A DNA stretch of 64,000 bases from Apostichopus japonicus (GCF_037975245.1 NC_092577.1:15452013-15516012); one strand, 5' to 3'. Shown: positions 20,486 to 32,292, counted from the first letter of the stretch. Translations and numbers: made by a program. The notes: generated from the sequence alone by a model not told the origin.

Positions 20486-22829
20486 GACAAGAGCCCAAGG
20501 GCACTGTGGTTCCTTGCTTGGGGTATATGACAATACACATAATATTATCAAGCAAGATTGGGCTGAAAAAGTCCAAGTAATTGTGGTCCTACATGTTCCC
20601 ATAAAGTAACCAACACTATAGCCAACACTTTTGTGATCACAAAATGTGATCGGATTTTTGATTGGAAGGCACTTTTGAGATCTAAATATGGCGTCGAAAA
20701 TGTAAGAAATATAAGAGACCTACAAGCGTGTCAACAGATATGATAACAATGGTGACCTCAGATGACATGACCTTTTAAGTTTCAAAATGTTCCACCACCC
20801 CATTCACAACTTGTCCCAAAATATCAACCATGTCACACCTTGGCATTGAGATTTAATTGCATTAAATGTCAAAAAATTCACTTTCAACTTGTATGTAACT
20901 TAAAACACAAAGATCACCCTGAGGTCAACATGTTGACATTTTTGATCGGTGAGACGTGAATATAGCATCAAACTATAAAAATTTCACATTTTTTCTTTGC
21001 CCATTTTCTCCCCCCATAATACTACTTTTTTAACATTAGCTGACCTTTGGTGACCTTGGATCACATGACCGTTAAGTTTGAAAATATTCCCCTATACCAT
21101 TTGCAACTTGTCCAAAAAAATCAACCTTGTCACACCTTGGCACTGGGAGTTATTGCATTAAATGTCTGAAAATTAACTTTGACCTCAAATAACTTTGCAC
21201 ACGAAGGTCAAATGGGGGTCAACCCATTGACATTATGATCAGAAGGTACCTTTAACATCTGAAAATAGCATCGAAACTGTAAAAATCCACAAAACACGAA
21301 AAGGTCACCAGAGGTCAAATTGAGGTCAAGGGTCACCCAGATGCGGGTCGACAATTGGATTACATTGAAGCAACTCCCAACCCTAACGGACAATTTGTTC
21401 TCAAGCTGTCGCAAAAATACTAGTTTTTTATCATTAATTGACCTTTGGTGACCTTGTATCACATGACCGTTAAGTTTGAAAATATTCCCCTATACCATTT
21501 GCAACTACTCCAAAAATATCAACCTTGTCACACCTTGGAACTGGGAGTTATTGCATTAAATGTCTGAAAATTAACTTTGACCTCATATAACTTCGCACAC
21601 GAAGGTCACACAGGGGTCAACCTATTGACATTTATGATAAGAAGGTACCTTTAACATCTGAAAATAGCATCGAAACTGTAAAAAATCCACAAAACACGAA
21701 AAGGTCACCAGAGGTCAAATTGAGGTCAAGGGTCACCCAGATGCGGGTCGGCAATTGGATTTCATTGAAGCAACTCCCAACTCTAAAGGACAATTTGTTC
21801 TCAAGTTATCGCAAAAATACTAGTTTTTTATCATTAATTGACCTTTGGTGACCTTGTATCACATAACCGTTAAGTTTGAAAATATTCCCCTATACCATTT
21901 GCAACTACTCCAAAAATATCAACCATGTCACACCTTGGAACTGGGAGTTGTTGCATTAAATGTCTGAAAATTAACTTTGACCCCGTATAACTTCGCACAC
22001 GAAGGTCACACGGGTGTCAACCAATTGACATTTTTGATCGGAAGGTACCTTTGATATCCAAATCTAGCATCAAAACCAAACATTTTCTTTTTTGCTCGTT
22101 TCCTCCCAAAATAAGCACATTTTTTCTAATGTGACCTTTGACCTTTTGACCTTGGTTTCAGATGTAGTTTAATCTCCTGATTCCAAAAAACAAAACGAAA
22201 AGTCTGTACAACCATCCTAACTCCGACCGAAAAACTTTGACCCCATATAACTTCGCACATTAAGGTCACACGGGGTCAACCTATTGACATTTATGATCAG
22301 AAGGTACCTTTGACATCTGAAAATAACATCGAAACTGTAAAAATCCCAAAAACACGAAAAGGTCACCAGAGGTCAAATTGAGGTCAAGGGTCACCTAGAT
22401 GCGGGTCGACAATTGGATTACATTGAGGCAACTCCCAACCCTAACAGACATTTCGTTCTCAAGTTATTGCAAAGCTACTAGTTTTTTATCATTAATTGAC
22501 CTTTGGTGACCTCGGATCACATGACCGTTAAGTTTGAAAATGCTCCCCTAACCAGTTCACAACTTGTCCCAAAATATCAATCTTGTAGCACATTGGCACT
22601 GGGAGTTATTGCAGTTTTAATATTTTCGGTTTTTGGACCATAACTGACCTACAATAGGGCACACCTTCTCCATATGGCGGATCCATAGTCCAAGTTTGGC
22701 CTCAATCCAACATTCCCTTATTGAGATAGAGCGTACCCAAGCAAGTGTCATAGACACACACACACACACATACATACACACACACACGCCAACCTGACTG
22801 CATAGGTTCCTTTTGCTAAAGCAAGGAAC
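20486..22829 (+). mobile_element. AGGTCA-rich non-autonomous transposon, copy 2 (2.3 kb)
   Basis: Left end AGAGCCCAAGGGCACTGTGG then TTCCTTGCTTGGGG; right end GGTTCCTTTTGCTAAAGC then AAGGAACC at 22804-22829, a near-palindromic hairpin preceded by a CA microsatellite (about 22755-22785). The body consists of ~400-bp units: the AAGGTCACCAGAGGTCAAAT block recurs at 21301, 21701 and about 22359. No coding capacity. It lies between two exons of the BEN-like gene. Confidence 0.85.
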
Positions 22830-23287
22830 CAATAAATGAAATATATATTAAGTGAACATATCTGTACACGTAATACACATATATAATAAAATATTTCAAT
22901 GCGGAGTGCAGTGTAGATCCTTTAATAATTTCATATTGGCTCATTTTTAACCTTTGGTTTTAATACGTAACGCAATAGGCTAAACAGGTTTTTAACGGTT
23001 TCATCATTATATGTTTTATATGTTCCGCATCATAATTGATAAAGTTTGACAATATATGTTGAAACAAATCTTACTGATATTGTTGCCAAAAGATGAATTT
23101 GTATCTTGTAGGTGCCTCAATTCTTAGTAATAAATGACATACACGCTTCACTCCAGCTACACTGTACATGCAATTTCCTATCCTTAGAAAAGTTCACAAA
23201 GTTAAAAACGAATGCGGAAATATCCTTTTGGTGAAAGAAGGATATTCTCTGGCCTCTAACCACTATTCTTAAACATTAAATTTTTAG
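22830..23287. other. Intronic AT-rich stretch
   Basis: No repeat or gene recognised. Confidence 0.6.
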
Positions 23288-24317
23288 CTCCCAAACCGAC
23301 AATTGGTGGTGAAAACCTTAACGGAACCGGCCATGAAGAAACAGAAAAGGGCAGGTACGTGTAACAGTGTGTCCATTAAACCCAGTCAAAGGTCCATGGA
23401 GCTAAGAAAATGTAGGAAAACGTTGATTTTCTAAAGATAAACAAATTAGTCGTAGAGCCATTGGTTTTCATCATCCTAAGCAAAATTGGGGCAGCATATC
23501 ATTTTTTGGTAATTTCCTGCCAGTTATCAGTATATTGCAGTGTTTGCGATTTTTTTTTCTTTACAAAAAATGGTAATTTAAATCAAATTCATTCATTGAA
23601 ATCGTGATTTTTATTATAATTAATATCATGATTTAAATCGAATTAATTTAAATTAACCAACCCTGGTATATTGTTTGTCTGGTGCAAATTTGTTTCAAAA
23701 TTATAACATAAAATTTGAATTTTTGGTTTTTCAGAAAAAAATAATTACAAGGGCTGCTGCCCAACTGGAAGTGTTTCGCAACATGGTGGATAAGAATGGT
23801 GGGGCAAATGATGATGACGGTGAGTTAAGCCTCCAGTCAACTGATGATTATTTTAATACTGAATTTTGTTTTGTCATTATTTATTGAAAAAATACACAAT
23901 GATATTGCTATACAAAATAAATTTTGTATAGTTTTGCTAAGCATTTTGCTGATACTAAAATGATCCTGGGTTGTTGGTGAAGGATACTTATTTTTGGGAA
24001 TGTCAAGGGCCCTTTTAGGCCCTAATGTCAAATAAGGCCTACCTCTGTAAAACAATGAATAAATAATAGCAATACTACATTTGTTGTTGCAAACTTCTAC
24101 AACAAGAGAATATTAAGTGCTGTGACCCGGACATTTTTTAGAAGGCCCAAATATAGTTTTCTACCACGTCACTTGCCAGTGGATTTCCCGCTCATATATT
24201 TTATGTATTTTTATTTTTATATTTTTATAAATACTTTTCAACTTTTTCCGTCCTCATCGCAATATTTTTTGGATTTTACTGACTTTTGAGTTCTGTTGTG
24301 TTCCTTCTTCCTGACTT

Positions 24318-24605
24318 TTGAAATCTCAGTGCAATATGAAAGGCTTTAGTGGAATATTGTTAGCCCTTATTATCTTTCTTGTGGGAATTAGCATACAAAG
24401 TCAATTCAAATTTTCTCACCTCACCAATACATATTGTAGAACCTTGACCACCCAGACCAACACTGTTCACAGGCTCCACGAGAACCTGGTTCTCTCTTTT
24501 AACCTTTGGGAGGACACCGTCATCCATTACATTTCACCAAAAGAAGTCATACAACATCATTCTGAGAATCCTGGTTTTATATCTATTAAGAAGTGGGGAC
24601 ATTGA
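24318..24605 (+). pseudogene. Leader ORF of the LINE with hydrophobic segment
   Basis: Starts MKSQCNMKGFSGILLALIIF; residues ~9-26 form a hydrophobic stretch that resembles a signal peptide or membrane anchor. The frame ends at a TGA at 24603-24605, overlapping the 2A-like motif, which is in a different frame. A frame slip between 24318 and 24583 would be needed to join the two. In related LINEs a hydrophobic start followed by 2A is a known arrangement; here it is seen but broken. Confidence 0.5.
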
Positions 24606-24690
24606 AACTAACCCTGGTCCATCAGGGAAAAGCTCACCTTGTGTTGCCTGCTCTAAGGGTGTTATCACCACTAGGCAAAGCCGTTAACTG
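24583..24690 (+). pseudogene. 2A-like motif and PHD-like finger segment
   Basis: Frame 24583-24690 reads LLRSGDIETNPGP (24583-24621) followed by SGKSSPCVACSKGVITTRQS and a stop; the next frame continues with AVNCDGCDKWTHVKCTKE and ends with LCNQCSFQDL near 24818. The D-I-E-x-N-P-G-P core is the consensus of 2A/CHYSEL peptides, which make ribosomes skip the Gly-Pro bond. The Cys pattern CVAC..CDGC..H..C..CNQC fits the PHD-like finger that precedes the endonuclease in Jockey/CR1-type LINEs. Confidence 0.8.
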
Positions 24691-24841
24691 TGATGGATGC
24701 GACAAATGGACCCACGTTAAATGTACCAAGGAAATTTCCATCTCTTTTTACGAGGAGCTTGTTTCCACCCAAAGAGAAATTGCATTCCTCTGCAACCAAT
24801 GTTCTTTCCAAGACCTTCCATTTCATAACATAAATGTCAAT

Positions 24842-27486
24842 GTCACCTCATCCATTTTAATACAAGGTCACTGTTACCTAAGATTTCTGAACTCAGAACC
24901 ATTACATTAGAAACCCAAGCTACTATTATTGCTATATCAGAAACCTGGCTTGACGACAGTGTCACCGACACTGAGATCTTACGACCTGGCTACAACATCA
25001 TTCGTTCAGACCGTGATCGCTCCAGCGGTGGAGTTTGTACTTACATCAGGAATAATCGGGCTTACACACCACGGGATGATCTTGTTAAAGATGGGATGGA
25101 ATCAGTGTGGATTGAACTTAATCTACCAGACAGTAAACACATTATTGTTGGTACTGTATATCGTCCACCTAAAGAAAGTGCTGCTAAATTTAATGTAGGT
25201 CTGGAAGCTGTAATTTCGTTGATTAGCTCAGACCATGAAATTGTTATGCTAGGAGATTTCAATATCTGTATTCTTAAAGACCATGATCTTGCTAAGAACT
25301 ATACCAGAACTCTGAAGTCCCTGAATCTCAGAAACCTCATTTGCGAGAAAACTAGAATAACTGATAGTTCTACATCTTGTATCGATGATATTATTACCAA
25401 TATTTCCGTAAAGAAATTTGCTAACTCAGGCACGATCGACATCGGTTTGAGTGACCACCTGCCAGTCTTCTGTACTTACAAATCCACTAAGATTAAACTT
25501 AATTCTCATAAATCCATTAAAATTAGATGCATGAAAAATTACAATCAAGATTATTACCTTGATAACTTGAGAGAAATTGACTGGTCGGTTGTCACCAACC
25601 AGACAGATGTCGATCGAGCCTGGACTTTATTTAAGCTTAACTTATCCAATGTTATTGACGCGGTTGCTCCTCATAAAACGGTTCGCATCAAGCAACGGTC
25701 TGATCCCTGGTTTTCGGGATAAATTCTTCATGACATTCATAAAAGAGACCAGTTGCTCAAGAAACTTAAAATGAACAGAAATGATGCTTCTCTTTACAGA
25801 GAATACTGTTTTATGAGAAACAAGGTAAAGCGTGATGTTAAAAAAGCCAAATCTGTATTTTATTTGTCTAAACTTGAACATCGTAATGATTCGAAGAAGC
25901 TATGGAAACACTTCAAACACCCTGGTTACAGTTCTAAATCAAAGAGTTCTTCTAAGATTGTCTTAGACATTAACAACTCAAGGGTACATGAACCCAAAGC
26001 TGTTGCCGATTGTTTCAATGCCTTCTTTACTAACATTGCTGCCAATTTAGTGGAAAAACTTCCACAACCTAAACATATCTTCAACTATACTTCCGAATCT
26101 GTTCTTTCCTTTTATCGGTCGAAGGTGAGTGACTCTTTGCACCTTGAACAAGTCACCGACGAATTCATTGAAAAAGAGCTTAAGAACCTCAATCCTCTGA
26201 AGAGCACAGGCCTTGATGATCTTCCAGCAAGGTTCATCAAGGATGGTGCTTCCATTTTAACGTCCCCTATAACTCATATCGTTAACCTGTCAATTTCCAA
26301 TGATAAAGTTCCCAAAGAGTTCAAGCTCGCAAAAGTCATCCCACTTCACAAGAAAAAGAGCAGAACTGATTGTGCAAATAACCGCCCTATAAGTATTTTG
26401 TGTATTGTTTCAAAAATTCTTGAAAAAGCGGTCTTTGTACAACTTGAAAGTCACCTTGTCCGTAACAACTTGCTTTACAAATATCAATCTGGCTTTAGAT
26501 CTAATTTTTTTACTGACACCTGTTTAATTGATTTGCATGACTCTATCAAAACCCGCAAAGCTCAAGGCCTCCTTACTGGTATGGTGATGATGGACCTCAG
26601 TAAAGCCTTCGACATGGCTGACCATGACATTTTCTGTCAAAAGCTAAAACTTATGGGTGTCAAATCAATTAACTGGTTTCTTTCATATCTTTCCGGTAGA
26701 TCTCAAGTCACAAGCGTGGGCGGGTGCTTCGCTGAGCCAATGGCGGTCACCTATGGCGTTCCTCAAGGGAGTATTGCGGGTCCTATCCTGTTTCTCTGCT
26801 ATATCAATGACATGTGTGTTTCATTGAACACTGATTTTAAGCTCTTGCTATATGCAGATGATAGTGCCATTTTTTTCTCCCACAAGAGCGCCAGGGTGAT
26901 TTCCCAAAGACTTGGAGAGGCCCTGGAAGCGTGTAGTGACTGGTTTACTGACAACAAACTCTCTCTCAATGTTGAGAAAACTGAAGTAATTCTTTTTGGT
27001 ACTAATGGCATGCTCAAAAATGCTGGTGACTTCAAAATTACAACAAGTAGCAACTACTCCATTTCTGCTACTAATGTTGTCAAATACGTTGGTGTCTTAA
27101 TCGACAACCGTCTGTCCTTTAACGAGCATGCCATTGATGTTATTAAAAGGGCCAATGCCAGGCTCCATTTTCTGTATCGCCAAGCCAGTTGCCTGAATCA
27201 ACGGTGCAGAAGACTGCTTTGCATGGCCCTTATTCAATGTCTTTTTGACTACTCTTCTTCTTGGTTCACAGGCCTCAATAATACTCTTAAAATGAAGCTT
27301 CAGATTACTCAAGATAAAGTGGTTCGCTTTATACTTATGCAAGGCCCGAGATTCCATGTTGGGCAGGAGGAAATTTCTGGTGTTGGATTGTTATCCGTAG
27401 AGAGTAGAGCTAAATTCATTAGGTTAAACCACACACACACAAAATCCTTAACAACTGTAGTTCTCCTTACCTCATCACCAATTTAA
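24842..27486 (+). pseudogene. Endonuclease-reverse transcriptase of the 2A LINE, one in-frame stop
   Basis: A single frame from about 24842 to 27486 is open except for a TAA at 25720-25722. APE endonuclease: LIHFNTRSLLPKI, ISETWLDDSV (catalytic Glu), SSGGVCTYIR, GTVYRPPK, VMLGDFNICI (DFN), DIITN and LSDHLPVF (SDH). RT: LNPLKSTGLDDLPARFIK, VIPLHKKKSRTDCANNRPIS, MMDLSKAFDMADHDI, YGVPQGSIAGPILFLCYIND, LLLYADDSAIFF (intact catalytic Asp pair), LSLNVEKTEVILFG. Past a slip at the CA repeat near 27430, the C-terminus continues as NLTKASAIHNRGTRSRHH to HLFRAELRKHHM. All catalytic motifs are preserved. Confidence 0.9.
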
Positions 27487-28010
27487 CCAAAGCCTCTGCC
27501 ATTCATAACCGGGGGACTCGTTCAAGACATCACAAATTCTATGTTATTGATTGTAAGGGTGGTGTTAGCTCTACTTTTTACTTCACGGCAACTCAGGATT
27601 GGAATGCTCTTCCAAACAATATCAAATCCATTAAGTCTTCTCATCTTTTTAGAGCTGAGTTAAGGAAGCATCACATGTAATTTTGGGGGTGGGGGAGAGG
27701 GAGGCCCTTTTCTGTTTTTTGTGCAATATCTTAATTTTTGTGTCTTATTTATTGGTTCCCTAGTTTTTTTTTCCATTTGTGCAATTTTTCGTCTATAGGG
27801 CCCCATTGGAAATGGGCCGATGTTCAGTCAGCCTAATGGGTTTAGCTCATGTTACTCTTTTTGTTGTTTTCTTTTTCGTCCTTTTTGTCCATTTTGTCTT
27901 TGTAATAGTTTTGTATTTTGAACAATCTGAGTGCGAATAAAATCAAATCAAGACCCCTATGTTTTTGAATTTGCACTTTATATAGTTCAAAGTTTTAATT
28001 ATATTCAAAG

Positions 28011-28436
28011 GTCACAACTTCCAAAAGGGTGCACATCTGAAACCAATACCTCCACTAGACAAGGAACCACCTCTGCAACAACAACCAGCTCCCCAAACTT
28101 CCTGACAACAACCGGCTGCTTCACAACAATCAGTTCCTCTACCTTCCTCATAACCAGCTACTCCACTTGCCTCACAGCATTCAGTTCCTCAACCTTCCTC
28201 ACAAGAACCATCTGCTCCATATGGCCCACAACCACCTTTTTATCCACTTCAACAACCTCTGCAGCAGCCACAAACCGAGCAATACAGACCACTTGCAGAA
28301 GATTTTTCAAAGGCAATCAATTTAGCCAGTATTGAACAATATTATGACTCTGGCTGGGGTGATACAGGCATGCACAATGATGGCCTTGCACAAGAGAATG
28401 CTATGCTGAAGAAACATTTAGTTCTTGGAAAGCAAG
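28011..28436 (+). pseudogene. Pro/Gln-rich exon with coiled-coil start (BEN-like gene)
   Basis: Reads LKPIPPLDKEPPLQQQPAPQ, then QQPAASQQSVPLP, FYPLQQPLQQPQTEQYRP, INLASIEQYYDSGWGD and LAQENAMLKKHLVLGKQ, ending at a donor AAG/GTTAAT. Two in-frame stops (a TGA near 28104 and a TAA near 28149) lie in an internal repeat; both are single-base changes from the neighbouring repeat unit (TCA to TGA, CAA to TAA). The upstream acceptor (TTCAAAG) is weak, and another at TATATAG near 27983 is possible. Confidence 0.5.
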
Positions 28437-30600
28437 GTTAATGCACTTGAGACTGTTCTAAGAGAGTCAACCCCTGTTAAGAGTTGCGGTAAAATGACCC
28501 ATTTACTGCAGCAAAAATATCAGTGTCAGCACTCCTTTCGATTAGTATTGTTACATATCATGGATTACGCGTAGAACGTTCTTGCCGTATCAACCTAGTG
28601 TTATTGGTGCTTCAGTTTCCTTCGCTTCACATCATTCTCAATGTTTTTGTTCTGTGGATGAGCACTCATTATAGTGACCATTAATACTGCAAAAGTTTGT
28701 AAGCTGGACAAAAGGGGCCAACTTTGGCGGGGACCCGAGAGGTATATGCTTCAACGTACCCGCGTCCTATTTTTTTTTACCCAGTGCAAACAATAATTAC
28801 CAAAATAAGCTCATGCATGAGTCACTTAATTTGCAGATATGGCCTACCTAACAAATGTCAATTCAACTTCAACAGTATGATAACTTAATTCTGCATGGTC
28901 TTGAATAAACTTTATTATCTTTTTTATCTTCAGATGTCACTACACAAGATGTTGGATTTTTAAAACGACTTGCTGGTGTTTTGGAAGCAAATGTGAAGAT
29001 GAATATATTTGTAAACTAGGCTTGCTGTGTGCCCCAGCCTCAAGGAAATTACTCACATGTTGCTTTCCTGCTATGTTGAGCACAGTCCCAAAAAATAACA
29101 TTACTTTTCTAATTTTTTTTTACAGAAGTCAAGCCAGGAGTAACAATCCACACATTACCATAACAGCACCAATGATGTATTGCAGCTGGAATATTGTGTA
29201 AGTTGTCTTCAGCCTTGTATATCATCATCGTCGTCTCCCTAAATATTGGCAGAAGTTCCATTGATACTGAGAGGCCAATCAAGCCCGACACATGATTCTT
29301 GGGGGAATTTCAGGTTTTCGTGAGACTGGGGGTAATTTTCTTGTTGAAAATAATATTACAACGTTAGGTTGTGATCAAGTACTCTCAAGAACCTATGTGA
29401 ACTAAAGATGATATTTTATATCTTTATATAGTATCCTGGACACTCTTCTATTGATATTGAAAAGAATACATGTTGTTCAACTGTATCCTCCTTTGATGAA
29501 GGAATGTGTCTTGAAGTGAGTAAAATTTTATATACATAATAATAAAGTGGGAATTTTAAAGCGGGAATGCCACTAATATGCTTAGAGTACTAAGCAAACA
29601 CATTCTCTAAACAACATGCAATCAATATCAAAAAAAGAGTAGATAACACACACAACATAATAGAAAATGGGTCCAAACAAAACAGAATATATATGATTTT
29701 GTAAAATTTTGCTTGTAATTAAGTACAGACTGCCTGGTTTGATCAAGTTGAAACTTGGTGTGTGTGTTCCTCACAATGAGAACAGGGACCCTGTTTTTTG
29801 GGAGGGGTCACAGGTCAACAGAGGTCATAAATTGAACACACTCCACATCACGCCTGGTACTATCAAGCTGAAATTTGCTGTATATGTTTCTCACATTGAG
29901 TACAGGAACCCTGAGTGAGTCAAATTTTCTTTTCAAAGCATACTGTAAGGGCTTCTGATTGTAGTAATTGCATTATTATTATTTTTTCGAATGACATTTA
30001 GATGGATAGTGGTAATTGAAAGTTACAAACAATTAATACAGGTTCAATAAGGCTGTGTTTGTTGTTCACTTAATATGATAGTCAGTTGAGAGCCATGTTT
30101 GTTTAGCAAACACATGGTTCCTGCAGCCTAGAACATTCATATAATTTTGTGAAAACTGAACTTATTCAGGCCTGTATTCAAGCTGATGTATCAGGAATTT
30201 TTCTCCAGTATTGATTTCGGGCATGTTTACTTCAATCAGAAAGCTTTGTAGTAGTATACTTCAACGTTGATCACAGGTATTATAACAGCCTAGTGTATTT
30301 TGTCACAATGTTGTTGTACGAGCACCAGTTCTTACACCACACTATCTCCTTCATTATCGGAAAGTATGAATATTCTTGTGATAAATCTTGAGATATTATA
30401 AAATACAATTACCATACTGTATTAGCTAAACGCTTACTGATTACTCTTATTTTAAGCTGAAACTTGAATGAGATTACTTTATACCAGGACACAAAACTTT
30501 TGAAAAGTCCTGGAATTTTCTTATCCTTAACGTGCGGGCACCCTGCAACATTGTAATGCCCTCCCTTCAAAAGTATCCACATTTATTGCAAATTTTCCAG
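28437..30600. other. Introns of the BEN-like gene
   Basis: Apart from the two small exon candidates at 28934-29010 and 29126-29197 and a tandem repeat at about 29731-29920, I see nothing coding. A T-run acceptor and GTAAGT donor support the second small exon, but its only open frame (SQARSNNPHITITAPMMY) is of unknown type. Confidence 0.45.
29731..29920 (+). repeat. Two-unit tandem repeat, 120-bp period
   Basis: GCCTGGTTTGATCAAGTTGA at 29732 recurs with changes as GCCTGGTACTATCAAGCTGA at about 29852; both run on into CTCACA..GAG.ACAGG.ACCCTG. The first unit contains a DR4 pair of AGGTCA half-sites at 29812-29827, so it may be a decayed relative of the AGGTCA-rich transposon family. Confidence 0.65.
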
Positions 30601-30949
30601 TTGCCGCATTACAAGAGAACAGCTAGACCATGTCATCATGACAACTGTTGAGACGGTTTTCTCAAGAAAGGGGCTGCTTGAAGGATGTGCCTTTGGTAGG
30701 CAGCAAAAGAAGGCTAAAACAAAATCTGGATTAAAGAGCATCCTCTTGAATAAAGAGAAGTTGGCTGCTATCAGAGGTATTTAATACTTTCCTTTCGGCT
30801 TGCTGCATACTATTTAATATTTTTGTAAATGCTTGGTACAGAATAACAATTGTTTTAAATGTGTTACCAAGTAACTTTTTATGTGCTAATTCTTATTGTG
30901 TATTTTGCTTTTTTTTTACCCATCAGCAAATCACGGTTCCGTCGGGTAG
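30601..30949 (+). CDS. BEN-like domain exons (partial gene)
   Basis: Exon 30601-30776 (acceptor TTTTCCAG, donor AGAG/GTATTT) reads in one uninterrupted frame CRITREQLDHVIMTTVETVF, SRKGLLEGCAFGRQQKKAKT, KSGLKSILLNKEKLAAIR. The pattern of an aromatic-hydrophobic VFS.K.L motif, a G.R block, basic residues, and L..EKLAAIR near the end matches the helices of BEN domains (DNA- or chromatin-binding modules). The next acceptor (CCCATCAG at 30926) gives a phase-matched short terminal exon ANHGSVG then TAG at 30947-30949. No break is seen within these two exons. Assignment to BEN is by motif memory only. Confidence 0.5.
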
Positions 30950-32182
30950 TTAACTACAATACAAGTGTGCAGAATTGCCAGCAAAAAATCCCACCAAATG
31001 TTTCTTTCTACCATATTCTTTTTATCCGTCCATAATCCTAAAACATTACTACGTCCATTTTTTTCTAAATAGTGAAATAAAGATGCCTCTTACTCTTTTT
31101 TTGTTGTACAGTTTGTGCTAGCCGGGTATGTGTGGAGTCAAATCTATCAGCAGGCTCAAAAACAGACCTAACTATACTTTGGTCTGACTATAGATCTGGA
31201 AAAAAACATAACTCCGTCCATAGATCTGGAAAATACCGACAAGGATGATGTAGTAGTCTTAAATTCATCTGAAAAGGTTCCAAAACGGGTTTTGATATCT
31301 GAAATTTCCAGACTCATTTCAGATCTGTGTGATCTGAAACTAGTCTGAAAAAGGTTCCAACACCGACCGACCTAACTTGATCTGAAACTAGTTTTCAGAT
31401 TAATTTGATCTGGAATTCATCTGATTTAAGTCTGTATTATAGCAGAGGACAAGGTTCAGACAATTTTCAGCTGATATAGTTTCAATTCAAAATTTCCAGA
31501 AGGGAAATGAGTGTCCAGATGTACATTCATTTGAAAATAATAATTTGTAATTCATAGAATTTCTGATGACAAATTAATGTTGAGATTGAAAAACAATCAG
31601 TCCTTGTTACGTACGTAAGACCCTGAACATGGTAACCATACATCCTACCTTTATGCAAGTCCATATCATTTTCTGCACCATAGCCTCTAGCAGTGGTTTT
31701 TATAAAGATGAGAGATGTTTTGTAAGAAATACTCAGGGAAATACGGTACTTGTGGCACTAAAATTTGTTCTGTGCATAGGGAATGTTAAAATGCCCTCTT
31801 GTTGTATTATCAACGATTCATATTTTTTCCACTTGTTCATACTTTAATCCATTCTGTCTTTGTTAATTGTTATCATTACAAAGTTTGCAATAAAACAAAG
31901 ACTGTTAAAACTCCTGTACAATTGTTATTTGTGGCCTGTTTATGCTCAGATACCCGTCCTTGTTACGTACATAATACACGCCATATATTACACTTTGGCT
32001 GGCTGTCATTGCCAACCTTATCCAAAACTTATCTCATTGAGGTATATACAGTTGCTATATACTCTAGGTCATTACTCAAACCAAGTTTCATGCTTTCCCT
32101 ATGACTTGAAATTTTTCACCCACTATGTCACAAATTACTATCCCATTGGTGTGGAATGGCACAGATCCTGTATGTACTCCTG
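30950..32182. other. Downstream flank with degenerate ATCTGAAA repeats
   Basis: Between about 31150 and 31450 the words AGATCTGGAAAA, GATCTGAAACTAGT and ATCTGAAAAGGTTCCAA recur six to eight times without a fixed period. ORFs from 31629 to 32183 have no domain support. Confidence 0.5.
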
Positions 32183-32292
32183 AAAGACTGTCAATATCCA
32201 GTGCAGAAAAGTGCTCATGCTACAATTCCACATGATATATATTAAAATGTTTCATTTTTTTCTTTTGGCAATAGGCAAACACAGCAGTTGTG
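32183..32292 (+). pseudogene. Zinc-finger gene fragment copy B, upstream part
   Basis: Matches 15895-15990 (GACTGTCAAT, TGCTCATGCTACAATTCCAC, GGCAATAGGCAAACACAGCA). It is cut at CAGCAGTTGTG where a Tx1-like element begins. The remainder of copy B resumes at 34886. Confidence 0.7.

Larger units (their letters stand above)
24130..27946 (+). mobile_element. Near-complete Jockey/CR1-group LINE with 2A-like motif
   Basis: Holds a hydrophobic leader ORF, a 2A-like motif, a PHD-like Cys finger, an APE endonuclease and a full reverse transcriptase, followed by a 3' UTR ending near AATAAAATCAAATCAA (about 27931-27946). The 5' border near 24130 is a guess from where similarity to ordinary flank is lost. 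Sits in an intron of the BEN-like gene, same orientation. Only a few breaks separate it from an intact copy, so it is younger than most LINEs here. Confidence 0.85.
20258..30949 (+). pseudogene. BEN-domain-like multi-exon gene, probably decayed
   Basis: Exon-like segments with good splice signals: 20258-20332 (acceptor CTTGCAG, donor CAG/GTAATA), 23288-23354 (TTTTTAG, CAG/GTACGT), 23735-23819 (TTTTTCAG, G/GTGAGT; reads KKIITRAAAQLEVFRNMVDK), ~28011-28436, 28934-29010 (TCTTCAG, TTT/GTAAAC), 29126-29197 (TTTTACAG, GT/GTAAGT), 30601-30776 and 30927-30949. The exon order (acidic/basic linker, Pro/Gln-rich region, coiled coil, BEN-like domain) is typical of BEN proteins. Phases of the first three exons do not all agree, and the Pro/Gln exon has two in-frame stops, so the copy is probably not functional, or my exon choice is wrong in places. 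A LINE and an AGGTCA-rich transposon sit in its introns. Confidence 0.45.

Noticed and set aside
20486-22829. Helitron, because of the 3' hairpin
   Set aside because: The end after the hairpin is GGAACC followed by A-rich flank, not CTRR, and both ends share GGTTCCTTGC in inverted orientation, which points to a TIR element.
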